A stretch of DNA of 64,000 nucleotides from Planoprotostelium fungivorum (lineage: Eukaryota > Evosea > Variosea > Cavosteliida > Cavosteliaceae): positions 79,686-143,685 of the forward strand of contig MDYQ01000093.1 in the NCBI GenBank assembly GCA_003024175.1, in the 5' to 3' direction. Shown one piece after another: positions 1 to 17,855 of the stretch. The notes beneath the pieces are model-generated. The model saw only the letters and a program-made list of their open reading frames with translations, had not been told where the DNA came from and made no database searches. Position 1 is the first letter of the stretch, and every line of letters starts with the position of its first letter. The translations under genes and the position numbers were made by a program.

Positions 1-6533
<6,533 letters not shown>

Positions 6534-6655
6534 CGTTAGATCTTTATATTTATATTGTGAATCTGATTCTCTGTTTCCGCTTTCAGAATGTGAGGGTGAT
6601 GTGATGATGTCCGTTCCGAGCACATCAATCGATCCACAGCGACGAGGACAAGAAT

Positions 6656-8152
6656 TTATATCCAATCCATCTTCTTCATCTTAGATGGCAGCCACACTTG
6701 AGAGAGATACGAGACAGAGATGGAAGCCAGGGATTGGATCTCGGCTTTAACTCCATTTTCCAACATCCACACTACCTCATTCCTGTACGATATCCTCAAT
6801 CCAAACGTGATTCGAATATTATACCTCCAGGAAGGTTTGTTCTTTAAGATGTCCCATTCTAACATGTTCTCCAACATCCTCTTGTCGTGCTTAGTGATGG
6901 AGATCAGGGCAGATCTGTTCATCCATTCAGAGTCTCCGATTTGAGATCATCTCGTTCACTCACTTTGGAACATCATGTTCCGTCAGATCATTCGAGCGGA
7001 TACCCAACCATCGTACAGAGGGAACAGCCAAGTGAGAGTCGTATGACATCTTTCTAGAACCACCGCTGTAGACCGTCATGATCTGTATACCACTCTGCAT
7101 GGACAGGTCAATCATCGAGATGTCCTCCATCTTCTCACAGGATCGAAGTCCATGATGCCAAATATGGGCAAATTCATCTGTTCCATTCTCTTGAGGAACA
7201 GACGTGTGGACACATCAGGAAAACCTTTCCCCGTGACCAAAATGCACCCACACGTTTCGTGCACTCCTTCGCTCACCACTGCGACGCATGAGTGAAAGAG
7301 ATGAATTGATGATCACTCTTGATGAACGTGGCATCCTTTTCGATCAATAGAACGTAGCGTGCGTTGGTCTTGAGGTCTCGTATGTGCTCTATGTTCGGGG
7401 GAATGGTCTGTCCCTACTCTGTATCAGACGTGTGATCTCATTCGAACCGTCTTCGTGATCGTCACCTCTTTGTGGAAGGAAGAACAGTCGATGAGACGAC
7501 CATCGTCCGTGAATGACACATCGCCACACACTCTACCCTTGCGAGAGGCGTACTGGAATCAGTGTGAAGGATTGAGATGATGTAGATGATTCACGATGTT
7601 CAACGAGTTCCTAGGGACACAGAGGCAAGCTGCGACGTCTTCCACGGCTGAATCGGTGAGTTTCTGATTCCCAAAGAATCCAGCCCAAGTGTAGTAAGTG
7701 TCTCTGTGGGTCGTGGGTCTGCTGTGTGCACGTGTGATCACCTCTTCGTTGCATGCTTTCCTTTCATCACAAGTTCATGTGATGTGTCGAGCACACGAGC
7801 CATGGCCGCTGAATAGACGTGAGATGGATCCTCTCTCCCTGTCTCTCACCAAACTTCTTAGCCGACCGAAATGAATTAAATTCTATTCTTCTCTTGCCCT
7901 CTTTCCTTGCAACTAATCTTTCCGTCTCTTCCTCAAAGAGGACATCTCTCGAGTTCGTGGAGAGGAGCTCGAAGTGTGCTTTTGGGACGTCTCTCAATAT
8001 CTATCTCTTATCTCATCAGATGATCTCAAGATGGTCTCCACCTGGAGTACTACGAGATGAATTCTGTTCAAGACGTGTTCTCTTTGATCTAACATGCATC
8101 AAACGCTGAGTCTCTTCGTCTTCTCACCCTTCTGCTCTCGTTCCTCACTCAT
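6656..8152 (-). CDS. SPO11: SPO11, meiotic topoisomerase VI A-like transesterase
   Basis: SPO11 makes the double-strand breaks that start meiotic recombination, using an active-site tyrosine. The start at 8152 (MSEEREQK) splices in frame through 39- and 42-base introns to ILRDVPKAHFELL. The winged-helix domain holds the catalytic segment HRDTYYTWAGFF (7680-7720), followed by VPRNSLNIV. The Toprim domain shows IEKDATF (about 7350), TGKGFPD (about 7225) and the metal site MDFDP (about 7150). The family C-terminus follows: VPSVRWLG, then TKHDKRMLENML, GVKAEIQSL and a final DWI before the stop at 6656. All expected catalytic residues are present and the length of roughly 400 residues is normal, so the gene looks functional. 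It lies 123 bases downstream of GCN2's start, on the same strand. Confidence 0.95.
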
Positions 8153-8329
8153 ACCCCCATCAATTATAATTCTAGAAAAAAATATCCAGTTCATTGTAGA
8201 TGGACAATAAATGACCCCGAAAAGAGATGATTTATTTAGATCTCCATAGCCTCCACGCCACTCTCGATCACATCCACACGCTGACGAACAGGTGTCGTCT
8301 TTGTCTCCATGACAGCTGCATCGACTCAG

Positions 8330-9230
8330 TCATGCACACCCACTCGAATCAAACTCACTGGTCGTGCCCCTGGGGAAGTTGTATTGTCGAGTGTACGGCC
8401 TGCCGTTTGGCTTCTCGTAGTTTCTGAGGACGTCCACCTTGTCTTTGGTGATGACGGTGATGTCGACGTTGCTGCCTGAGCCGAGATCATTGAAGATACC
8501 GGCAGAGATAGCCTTATGTACAAGCTTGATGCCTTCTTCTATGGAGAGATTCGGCTTATATTCTGCCTCGAAGATGGACATGGCAGCGAGAGAACCTGAA
8601 CCCATGGTGACGAAGGGAAGACCGTCGGTGGATCCGTGAGGGTAAACTGTGTACAATGAAGGTCCGGTGATGTCGACTCCTGATTCGAATCAGGGGCTGG
8701 TGCGATGTGAGACGATGTCACCTCCCAAGATGAGAGCGGCAGATACGTGACCCTGGTACTTGAATAAGTACTGACGCAGAAGAGTGAGAGCGGTGGCAAC
8801 ACGGCTCTGTCTCGCGGTGTTCAATCTGTGTAATTCTAATTGAGAACTGACGAGACCAGTGGTGTTTTCTGTGTCAGCGGAAGTTCCGGCTCCACAGCAG
8901 TAGATGTTGGGGGCGATGTAATGGATCTTCTCACAGTTCTTGTCACAAACCAAAGAACCAGAAGTGGCACGCGTATCTGCGCCTAATACGACGGCGTCCT
9001 ATTTCACATGAATTTGTGATGATATGTATCATTCATTACCTTGCAGACAATACCGACGATTGTTGTTCCCGTCTTCTTTGTCTTTGGTACTTTTGTTCCA
9101 GCTTGTTGAATGTATTCGTTTCTGTGATGTGTGAGTCAACAGCTGCAGATCAATGGACGCCACATTACCTGCTGACCAAATCAAAGTTGAAGCCTCCCTT
9201 GGGGATACATGATGCAATAGGTGCTTCCAT
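8330..9230 (-). CDS. PSMB7: 20S proteasome subunit beta type-7 (beta2, trypsin-like site)
   Basis: This is a catalytic subunit of the 20S core particle. The ATG at 9230 opens a short propeptide ([11 protein letters not shown], spliced across an intron at 9168), which ends before the catalytic threonine in [12 protein letters not shown] (about 9040-9075). The mature part shows [10 protein letters not shown], the [11 protein letters not shown] block, [23 protein letters not shown] across a further intron near 8700, [11 protein letters not shown] and GSGSLAAMS. These are hallmarks of beta2 rather than beta1 or beta5. The protein ends at 8330 after a divergent tail. It is head-to-head with the alpha-SNAP gene, with about 400 bases between the starts. 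There is no sign of inactivation. Confidence 0.96.
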
Positions 9231-9633
9231 TTGTTCTTCTTGATGATGTCTGAGGACGAATGCAACGATCTCTTTTGCACGTCGAATGACGTATGCACGT
9301 GTAAATCGAAATATTGGGACATTTTTCTTCCTTTTATTGTCCCTCACCCCTCTTCAGAACCAACGTAAGACACTCCTGCCAGCTCGACTTCTTAGTATAC
9401 TTGATTGTGCCAACGAGTGCATTAACGATCGATGATGATGTTCACCAAGTCTTATCACGACTTTCTCTTATCATGTCGTCGTTATGTCGAAGACAAAAGC
9501 AGAGGTCCTGCAGATGGTTCAGCATAAGCCCAATCATTCTATCATCATCGCTGAATCGCAGAAACAATAAAAGTCAACGAAGCACACAAATAAATTCAGA
9601 AAGAGATCGCATCACAAGCACGAAACAACAAAG
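9231..9633. promoter_or_regulatory. Shared upstream region of PSMB7 and NAPA
   Basis: About 400 bases separate two divergent start codons. An open frame crosses part of it, but it has no family resemblance and merges into the NAPA frame. I see no TATA box or other recognisable element. The span probably holds both promoters and 5' leaders. Confidence 0.4.
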
Positions 9634-10708
9634 ATGGGAGGAGAAGAGTATATGGCTCAAGCCGACAAGAAGCTGAAATCATTCGGCTGGTTTTCTGGAG
9701 ACCAGAAGTTTGAAGACGCAGCTGAGCTCTACACGAAAGCAGCCAATCAATTCAAAAACAACAAGCAGTGTGAGTGTCCATATTATTCACCATTTTGGAT
9801 GGGACTGATGTTCATACAGGGGACCAAGCAGCCAATGCTTTCTGCCGGTCTGCAGAATGCCACGCCAAATTGGGCTCAAAGCACGAGACAGCCACAGACT
9901 ATATCAGCGCTGGTACTTGCTATTCCAAAACAAATGTGAATGGTGGGCATTTGAGGATTTCAGGATCAGCGATTAACTCTCTATAGAGGCAGTTAACTGT
10001 ATTACCAACGCCGTCCAATTGTATGTCGACGAGGGAAGGTGAAGTCAGCCACCAACATTCTTTGTCGATTCACACCACACAGATTCTCAATCGCAGCCAA
10101 GCACCAAAAGGAGATTGGGGAGATGTACGAAAAAGCGAACGAAATCGAAAAGGCAGTTGAGGCATTCCAGAAGGCCGCCGACTTTTACGATGGAGAAAAC
10201 ACCACCAGGTACGATCTAATCGACCATCTTCCACCTCTGACCTCTACAGTGCCGCCAACGGTTGTCTTCTCAAAGTCGCCGAGATGTCGGCCAAGCTGTC
10301 CAACTACGAGAGAGCCATCGGCATCTACGAAGAGGTCGGAAAGAAGTCATTGGACAACAACCTCACCAAGTGGAGCGTCAAAGACTACCTCTTCCGAGGC
10401 ATGCTGTGTCGCCTCTGCACCACGGTCCGTCCAACATCCATCTCCATCTTCTGATTGTCCATCAGGATCTCGTGTCGAGCAAGAAGGCTATCGATCGATA
10501 CAAGGACTTGGACGTGTCCTTCCCATCATCAAGAGAGTGCAAGTTCCTCGAGCAGATCCTGGCTGCCGTGGAGAACTACGACAAGGAAGCTTTCACACAA
10601 GCCGTGGTGGATTATGACTCCATCTCTAAGCTCGACCAGTGGAAGACAACCATGCTGCTGCGCATCAAGAACGGCATCGCCAGTGCCGAAGATGAGGACC
10701 TCGCTTGA
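9634..10708 (+). CDS. NAPA: Alpha-SNAP (NSF attachment protein alpha)
   Basis: Alpha-SNAP recruits NSF to SNARE complexes and stimulates their disassembly after membrane fusion. Six exons join cleanly in frame. The product begins MGGEEYMAQADKKL, then GWFSGDQKFEDAAELYTKAA, NAFCRSAECHAKL, the TPR-like helices HQKEIGEMYEKANEIEKA, YERAIGIYEEVGKKSLDN and DYLFRGMLCRLC. It ends DQWKTTMLLRIKNGI with an acidic tail ending in Leu-Ala. The penultimate leucine of SNAPs, which activates the NSF ATPase, is present. Length is about 290 residues, as expected. Introns lie at about 9769, 9942, 10041, 10209 and 10425. It is cytosolic and peripheral to membranes. Confidence 0.96.
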
Positions 10709-11063
10709 GGGGTGTCTATGAATGAAACGAGTTGATAGCTTCTCATCGTCTTCTCTTGACGTGACGTGTGTGATGGAGTTGTGATTCTGTGAGGAGTAAG
10801 GATGAGAGGATGAGGGATTGTGGGTTATCTGTGTGAAGATTGCATCTGGAGGCTTATCTTCGTGAATGCAATAGTTTCACCCAAAAATTATTGGCCAATT
10901 GATTCGGTTTTTCCGGTTGGTAGTCAAATGGTGCATTGAGAAGTGATCACTTCTGCTGGAATATGCACGACAAAAAAATTAGTGATCCAAATGCGTGGAC
11001 ACCAACCAGAAAAACCAAATCAATTCTCCTTGTAAACTAAAAAATCAAACACATCACATCAGC
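10709..11063. other. Intergenic spacer
   Basis: This holds the 3' flank of alpha-SNAP and the upstream region of the F-box gene. It is A/T-richer than its surroundings after 10870. I see no convincing coding, RNA or repeat feature in it. Confidence 0.5.
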
Positions 11064-12892
11064 ATGCAACACATCCCGGACGAATTGTGGACAAACGTGT
11101 TCGATTTCTTACCCACACCTGATCTTTGTTCCCCTTGCTTCACTTCTACGACTTTCCTTGATGCCGCTCGTCACATCATCAACAACCGCATCTCTGACAG
11201 CAGCAACTGGTGGCGTCATAGGAAGCAATTACCAGTGCACAGCAAAGACGTCATCCAGTGGTGGTTGTCTACCATCAGAGAGCCCACAAGATTAGAAGTG
11301 ATGGAGGTGATCCAACGAGATGTTGTAGAAGCGCTCCACCTTCTGGGCTGGAGCGACGAACACCTCTCCTCTCGTCACCGACTACTCACTCGCGAGGATG
11401 AGGACGAACGAGGATGGTGCTGGAAAGACATTCTAGAAGAAGCCACGATCAGAGGCAGCAAGAAGACAATCAGCATTCTCCATGCGAGAGAGGAGACGAT
11501 AGACGATGAGGAGCAATGGTTGAGTTCTTCCGATCGTCTCGGACGAACAGGAAATTTGGAGATGATTCGATGGGCTCTCAACGATGCCGTGGACGGTCTT
11601 CCTAATTTCGATTGGTGTGATCTCGATCCTGACCAGTTGCATTCCCTCGCATGGGAGGCATCAAAAAGTGGACACAGCCACGTCATCGTTTGGCTCAAGC
11701 AGAGAGGACTCATCGACGAGGAGATCGGCACTGCGATGTGAGTCGATGATGGAAGGTGTGGAAGCTGACGGAGGAAGGTACGGAGGAGCAGGAGAGGGAG
11801 GGAGAATGGACATGCTCATGTGGTTGGTGAGTTGTCTGTGGATTAGGAAGAGGGCTGACAGAGACAAAGGAAGAGAGTGAGATCCCGTGTGAATTTGAAG
11901 ATCTTAGTTTGTTCGAATTCATTGGATCGTTATCCGCCCTCGAATGGGCCAAAAAGGTAATTATATGGAAGAGATGCAAGATAGGATGATTCTGATCGCT
12001 TTATAGCACGATGTCGAGAATAAATCTCCTTACCCAACCATCTACGAGTCAGCTCTGGAAGGTGGCTGTACTGATGTGAGATGCACGCGACGTGTTGAAA
12101 TTCACTTTGTGTTAAGAGAAGCAGGTGATGAGATATTGCTTCGAAAATCGAGAAGGTCTGCCCGAGACTGAGATCATCGAAAGTTATCCGATGCATAATG
12201 ATTGTCTTTCTTACGAGGTAGAGTCGATTGGAACGATTGAAAGTTCCAAACAAATGATCATCTCAGGCCATTCAATTGGCAATCGACCACAAGTTGATCA
12301 CAAAAGACAGTGCGGTACTTATGCAAGAAAACTCTACGATGGACTTGTCCTTCCTCCAATGGATGCACGACAGGGGCACTCTCAATGCAGATTTGTGTGT
12401 TATCGGCGATGACGGCATCTACTGATCATCGATAGTGTAGAAGAGGCAGCGAGTCGCGATCACCTCGGCATCTTACAATGGGCAGTCGAGAAGGGTTATT
12501 CCTTCGATCGACAGTCGATGAACATCGCCATGCATTGTGGATCACCCGATCTGTTGGAGTGGCTCATAGAGAGTGAGGGTGAAGGTGAAAGTGTGGATGT
12601 TGATGGTACGACAGAATACGATGTGAAGGAAGAGCAGATGTACGAGAAGATCGTTGAGAGATCTTCCGACCAGTACGAAAATCCTAGGCCATTCAATCTA
12701 TTGGGACTAGAATGGTTGTTGCAGAGAAAGTGGAAGAAGAGTGAAGAAGAGGTGCGGAGGTGCATCGAGAGAGTGTGCACGGGATATCGATCGAAAAAGT
12801 GGATCACACCGCTTTGGGAGGAGGGAGAGGACAAGAGAATGGATGACAAGAAAGGAAAGAAGCGAAGCTCGAAGAAGATAAGAAGTGAATGA
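11064..12892 (+). CDS. F-box protein with ankyrin-like repeats
   Basis: The ATG at 11064 gives an N-terminal F-box-like segment (HIPDELWTNVFDFLPTPDL). A region of degenerate ankyrin-like repeats follows, of the type that amoebae expand: GRTGNLEMIRWAL, SKSGHSHVIVWLKQRG, LSALEWAKKH, ALEGGCTDVMRYCFENREG, DHLGILQWAVEKGY and CGSPDLLEWLIESEGEG. Such proteins usually act as substrate adaptors of SCF ubiquitin ligases; here that role is inferred from architecture. The frame stays open to about 11740, and short introns near 11740-12430 carry it on. The last exon ends in a Lys/Arg-rich tail at 12892 (GKKRSSKKIRSE). Exons between 11741 and 12430 are approximate. A start 69 bases upstream in the same frame would need a GTG and is rejected. 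Confidence 0.75.
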
Positions 12893-12964
12893 AAGAACAT
12901 CATCACCTGCTCTTGTGTGGAGACACTATTCACTTCAACATGTCTTGAGTCTACCCTCCACAGA

Positions 12965-14081
12965 ATGACCGTTCTGCTCGAGTTTCGTTACTTCTGGTTC
13001 GCATTCGCAGGTGCGAAACGCGAGAGGTAGAAAACTAACAGAAACGATCACCAACCAAGTTGATCCGCAGACTCTCGCCCTCAAAACGATCTTTTTCTAA
13101 AAGATCTCAAGACGACCAACAACAAGAGAGACGTTCTCGCTGCCAACCTTAGGAGACTCACCGATGAAGAGGCCGATGGCCCAAACAAGGTGGCCACTGC
13201 TGCATGGATTACCACAGCTTCTGAGAGAGAATTGAATGGCTGGCTTACATTTTCTAAACAGGCATTCATTGACGCCGTAAAGGCGAAAGGACCCACAACC
13301 CAGGCCAGTGGTGAGTCGATTTTGATGTTCTTGATGTCGTCGTAAATAACATGTTTAAAAATGGTATCATTGAAATCAGGTATCAAACAGAGGATGGAGC
13401 AGGCAGCACAGGAATTTCCAATCATTTATTCTCGTCGACTTGCTGCAGTGAGCCCGTTCTTCTTCCTGGAACCCTTCCAGCAAGCCATCTTCTACACTGC
13501 AACATTCAACGCCTTCCTCATAATAACCTTCTTTGCAACCAGGCGCGCGATACTGGCTTCGTAAATTCTCTACCGCAACAGAGGAGGAGGCATTAGGCTC
13601 TGGCGAATCAGACTCAACCAGCCCACGGCAAACCCAAGCTCCGTGGAAAAGGACCTTTGTACCTGGTCCGCAGCTAGCTTCTATGGCCGTGGAGCGGCGC
13701 TTGCCTACATCGCAACGTTCATCGGGGTCAGAACCCCCGAGTACTTCCGCAGGAGTCGTCTCACAAAGACTGCCAACACCGTGTCCAAGACCACTGACGC
13801 TACAACCAAGTGCTGATACTGCAACTAAGGCCACTGGCACCACAACAAAGGCCGTCGACACTGCAACGAAGACTGTCAACGCCACAACAAAGGCGATTGA
13901 CACTGCCACACCTCCCACTAGTATATCCTCCAATCTATTTTATATTGTTGGATGCTGTCCAGCGTGTGGTTGCATTGTTTGGCATGCAGCGGCCTGTGTG
14001 TGCTGTGTGTTTCTATTTGGGATTGTTTTAGAGTATGTCCACAGTACACCACACCTACAACAAGCTTATAAATATCAGTAA
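12965..14081 (+). CDS. Unrecognised membrane-anchored protein, paralog A of a two-member family
   Basis: I do not recognise this family. Exon 1 (ATG at 12965) splices across a 60-base intron to an exon carrying DVLAANLRRLTDEEADGP, then AWITTASERELNGWLT and QAFIDAVKAKG (13130-13290). A third exon (13380-13563) carries a hydrophobic stretch (AIFYTATFNAFLIITFFA). The frame then meets a TAA inside a 36-base GT-AG candidate intron (13563-13598). It continues with TWSAASFYGRGAALAYIATF to about 13800, where a Thr/Ala/Lys repeat (DTATKA-like, 30-base period) slips by one base. A further hydrophobic segment ends at 14081. The minus-strand gene at 44.6-45.0 kb shares the domain (32 of 47 residues identical by hand alignment). 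The 3' structure is uncertain; a true end near 13805 is possible. Confidence 0.6.
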
Positions 14082-14344
14082 AGTGATTTCAAGGTAAGAA
14101 GAGAGGCGTGTGAGCAGACACAGATGGAAATACAAAGCACCAGGATGGCCACTGTGTGGCAAGGCTACTATTATTTAGTGTGCAGTGTTTTCCACCCAGT
14201 CTGTACAAAGCATACTCTGAGCACAAAAGCTTACAAATATTATGCAGAGAATTTACAAATTGATCACAGGAAGCAAACATCCAGTGTGTGGTGAGTTGTA
14301 GATAAATCCGCTATTACACATGAAAGGAGATGGTAACAAATCAT

Positions 14345-17300
14345 TTATAAAAAGGAATAGAGGACGGGAGCTAACATGAGACCATGAAACATGGCCAAGA
14401 GGAAGACAGAGAAGAAAAACTTGAACATGATTCGCAACAGTTCGTGGGAAGCGAATCCCAGGACACTGACACCAATGAAGCTCGTGAGACTGGCACTGAA
14501 CACACTCGGTCCTCTACTCGTGTTCAGCACTATCTTCACATGTCTCTTCTCACATCTTGCTGAGACCACTGATGATGGCATCGTATCTCAGATTCATCGG
14601 CTGTGGCTCATCTTCCTCCAGACGATCGAGAGCCCTCCTGTATTCCGTGTGAATGGAGTGTCCAACGTGAGTGCAAGCGTCCACTGCCAATCCCAAATTG
14701 AGAAGGAGAACGGTGAGGGTCATGTTGTTCAGCCCGATGTTCCACAGCCACATCATCCCCAGTAGATCTGCGTACCATTCAGAACGAAAGAGAAGCGGAA
14801 AGTATCACCCAACATCGTGGCAAAGAGAGATACGACGACTAGAATGGATATCTTGATGTCACCCAAGAAGAAAAAGGTGAACAAGAAGATGCATGCTGGA
14901 CGATGATGAGATCAGATGAGATCAGATGATCAGATGATCAGATGATCAGATGATCAGATGATCAGATGATCAGATGATCAGATGAGAGATCACCCGCGAC
15001 AGCCGAATAGCTCTTGACATTGTTCTTCACCATGCCAACGTACTGTTCCCAGTACAGATACCTCATAGAGTACGGATAGATCTGTACATCAGCATAAGCT
15101 CTGCACTGTCTTCGAGTCGTTATCATTGCCTCCGCCTTCTCTGTGTCAGTGTCCAGCGTGATGTGCTTTCCCTGCATTCTCGCCGCCTTGATCGTTCCTG
15201 TTTTCACATCATCATCCACACTTGGTCTCTGTCTCACCGAATTGGAAGATGATATCGTCGATGTACTTGTACCCCCCTCTTGGATCAGCCAGGAACAGAT
15301 AGAGGTAGATGTAAAAGTCTTTCTCCGTCGTGGGACGTCCTTCTTCTGTGACTGTGATGTTGTCGATGCTCTCCACATACATCTCGATCAGATTCTCGAT
15401 GAAATTTGCGCTACCTGAAACATTCAGTTCGTGATGATACATGGTGAGATGGAATGACCTGGAGGTAAAAGTTGACGACTCTGTCTCAACATCGCTTCAA
15501 AGTCCTTCAGATCGGGTAGAGGCTTCTTCACGTACTCTAAGTAGTCACACATCCAACAGGAGATGGTACCGACGATGTAAGGTGACGATGTCATCTTCGA
15601 TACGTCAGTGAGAGCAACACGGATGACTCACGTTACGGTGGAAGTAGATCAATTGATCTTGCACGGCTGGCTTGTGATAATCTGCGGGACCGCTGACGAA
15701 ATCAACGGCGTCTTCTAAGCCTTTAAAGTATCTGGAGAGATAAGATGGACGTTAGCACGGTGAACCCACTCGTCCACTTTGATCGTGAAGGGAAGGATGT
15801 ACGTATCGTGAGGTAGTACATCGGCGTCTGTCAATCCACCCTCCTGTGGGGGATTTAGCACCGATAGTGATGACTCCATTCACCAATTGTGTGGTACCGT
15901 AGATAGAAACGGAGGCAAGAGCGATGGCCAATAGGATCTATGTTACATCAATGATGAAATCGAATCGTATGACATCGTCCTTCTGATGAGAGCTACGAAG
16001 ATGATGTGACGTCGATGTACTCGATAGATGATGGATGGATCACCATAACGATGCGAGTGACACGATGGAGGAGGAAGGGTCCGAAATATCTCCTGACGAA
16101 CCATTCTCCCATCGACTGTGGTGTCTCTTGGGTCATCTCTTGCATCTCTTCCTCGTTCATCCTCTCGTACTGATCTGCCCTCTTGATGCAAGGCACACAA
16201 TCGAATCTGTTCTGCTCTGCCCTCCTCTCGTTGATGGCCAGTAAAGCCACGAAGAGTGTCATCTGATAGATGAAATCGATCAACACCGCCACCGCATTGA
16301 AGAGACAGAATCCAGATATGCCCGGAAGTGGACTGGTTGATCCTGCGATGAACGCGATGAAGTCTGTCGATTCGAATTTGCATTTCGTGTGGATGGAGAG
16401 ACTCACTTGTTAGTGAAGTGAGGGTGATGGATGAGCCAACTTGAGACAAAGCGGTGGAGATCCTCTGCTCGTGATGTCCCCTGGGGAGTCTCTCGTAAGC
16501 GCTCATCAATATGAACTGTTGATATCAATCGACGATGACGTGGATCACATCACGATGTCATCCGTTCCGATGCTTAAGATGAGGAAGGGCATGACCAATA
16601 CGGCGGAGGAGAAGGTGGCATTCAACCAGCCACAGATTCCAAAGGAAGTGATGATGGCCAACAAGATACCCACCACACCACAGAATCCTATTTGAATCAG
16701 ATGTAAGAGGGAGAGAATGGATCACCCAGTGTGACTTTGGATCGAATCAAATTGATGCGAAAGAGTGCGAAGGAGATGTAAGCCACCATGAGAGAGAATG
16801 TGATGACAAAGAGTGGGATGTCGTTCTTCGTTCCTCTCTGTACTTCCTGTGCTTGACTCACCTGTTCTTCGTTACAAACTTATTTTTATCTCTCTCCTAC
16901 ACGATTACATTCGACATGGATGATTCAACGATGTTCATCATTAAACGAAAGACATTTAACTTACGGGAGCTCTTCGATAGACTGTAAAGTGAGCCGATTC
17001 AAATCGACCCAAGACATTGACAAAGTGGGTCTCCCACAGATCAGCCTTCTCTTTCGTCCCCTCGTTGTTCTTGATGAGATAAGCGAAAGCCATGGCAGAC
17101 GCCCGGACGATAAGTTGTCCAGTCACATTGTAACCTCCCAATAAACTCGTGCTCGGTATCTGATCGGTGTGTCACGATCATCACGTCGTGGAGATCCATC
17201 ACCTGAAACGGTGTATTGTCCACTCTCGATACTGTGGCGTGGATGTCTCTGTCCATCTGGATCTCACTTTCCTTCTCTCCCCACAACCTCAAGATCGAAC

Positions 17301-17855
17301 TGATCGATCAGTCGTTACATACAATGGCGAAACACACCTCTGCATGCATGGAGCGGAGGGATAGGGTTTGAAACACAGGTCAGAGTAGGTGAAGTTCTCT
17401 CCGGACGGGGTCTGCAGCACGATGGAAGATGCGAGCTGATGGAGTCGAAGGGCGTCGAGAAGGAAATCCGTGTATAGAATGTCCTTTCCCTCAGGTTTTC
17501 CTACCAGTATGCCCATGGAGAGACGGAAATCACCAAAGTTGGAAACGTGATCATTTCGATCGTGGCTGGGATTAACGTCACATCGTAATTATTTGGTGGG
17601 TGTGATGGTATAGACTCACACTGCTTCTGATCCTACAGGGATCCACACTTTCTCGATCGGTTCTGTGAAATCTAATCTTGTGATCCCTACAGCACTGACG
17701 GCTGTGATGATGAAACAGACGAAGAGGATGAGCCAGGGTCGTGTCGCACAGAAGAGTCCGAGGTGGGAGTAGAAAGTGGACAGTTTGGACTCGATTGCAT
17801 CGTGGCACAAATGGAAGAATAAAGCCGTCTTATGGGCAACTGAACGAATTGTCAT
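14345..17855 (-). CDS. Patched/NPC1-type protein with sterol-sensing domain (PTCHD-like)
   Basis: This is an RND-superfamily membrane protein with two repeated halves of one plus five transmembrane segments and two large lumenal loops. From the ATG at 17855, the first TM (LILFVCFIITAVSAVG) is followed by FTEPIEKVWIPVGSEA, the family W-x-P-x-GS signature. The sterol-sensing region shows FVITFSLMVAYISFALF, SKVTLG, a stretch with MPFLILSIGTDDI, and TALSQVGSSITLTSLTS. After it comes GISGFCLFNAVAVLIDFIYQ and a cytosolic Cys-rich loop. The second lumenal loop has YWEQYVGMVKNN. The second TM group has LGLAVDACTHVGHSIHTEY and ends FHGLMLAPVLYSFL at 14345. Lipid or sterol transport is inferred from the superfamily; I cannot tell patched from patched-domain-containing types. 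About ten introns are present, one carrying the GATGATCA repeat. Confidence 0.88.
14902..14988. repeat. Tandem 8-base repeat (GATGATCA)n in an intron
   Basis: About nine near-perfect copies of ATGATCAG/GATGATCA are preceded by variant GATGAGATCA units. They lie in an intron of the patched-like gene, between the exons ending near 14990 and starting near 14885 on the minus strand. Each unit holds a TGATCA palindrome, so the array can fold on either strand. There are no spacers, so it is not a CRISPR array. Confidence 0.9.

Noticed and set aside
13533-14081. Single 182-residue frame reading through the 3' half of paralog A
   Set aside because: Its first part is out of frame with the domain exons. 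The other frame there (TWSAASFYGRGAALAYIATF) resembles paralog B (TWATSTW ... AAVILGGVTFF). Only the last repeat and hydrophobic end may be shared.
14902-14988. CRISPR-like array
   Set aside because: Units are 8 bases with no spacers, in an intron of a eukaryotic gene.
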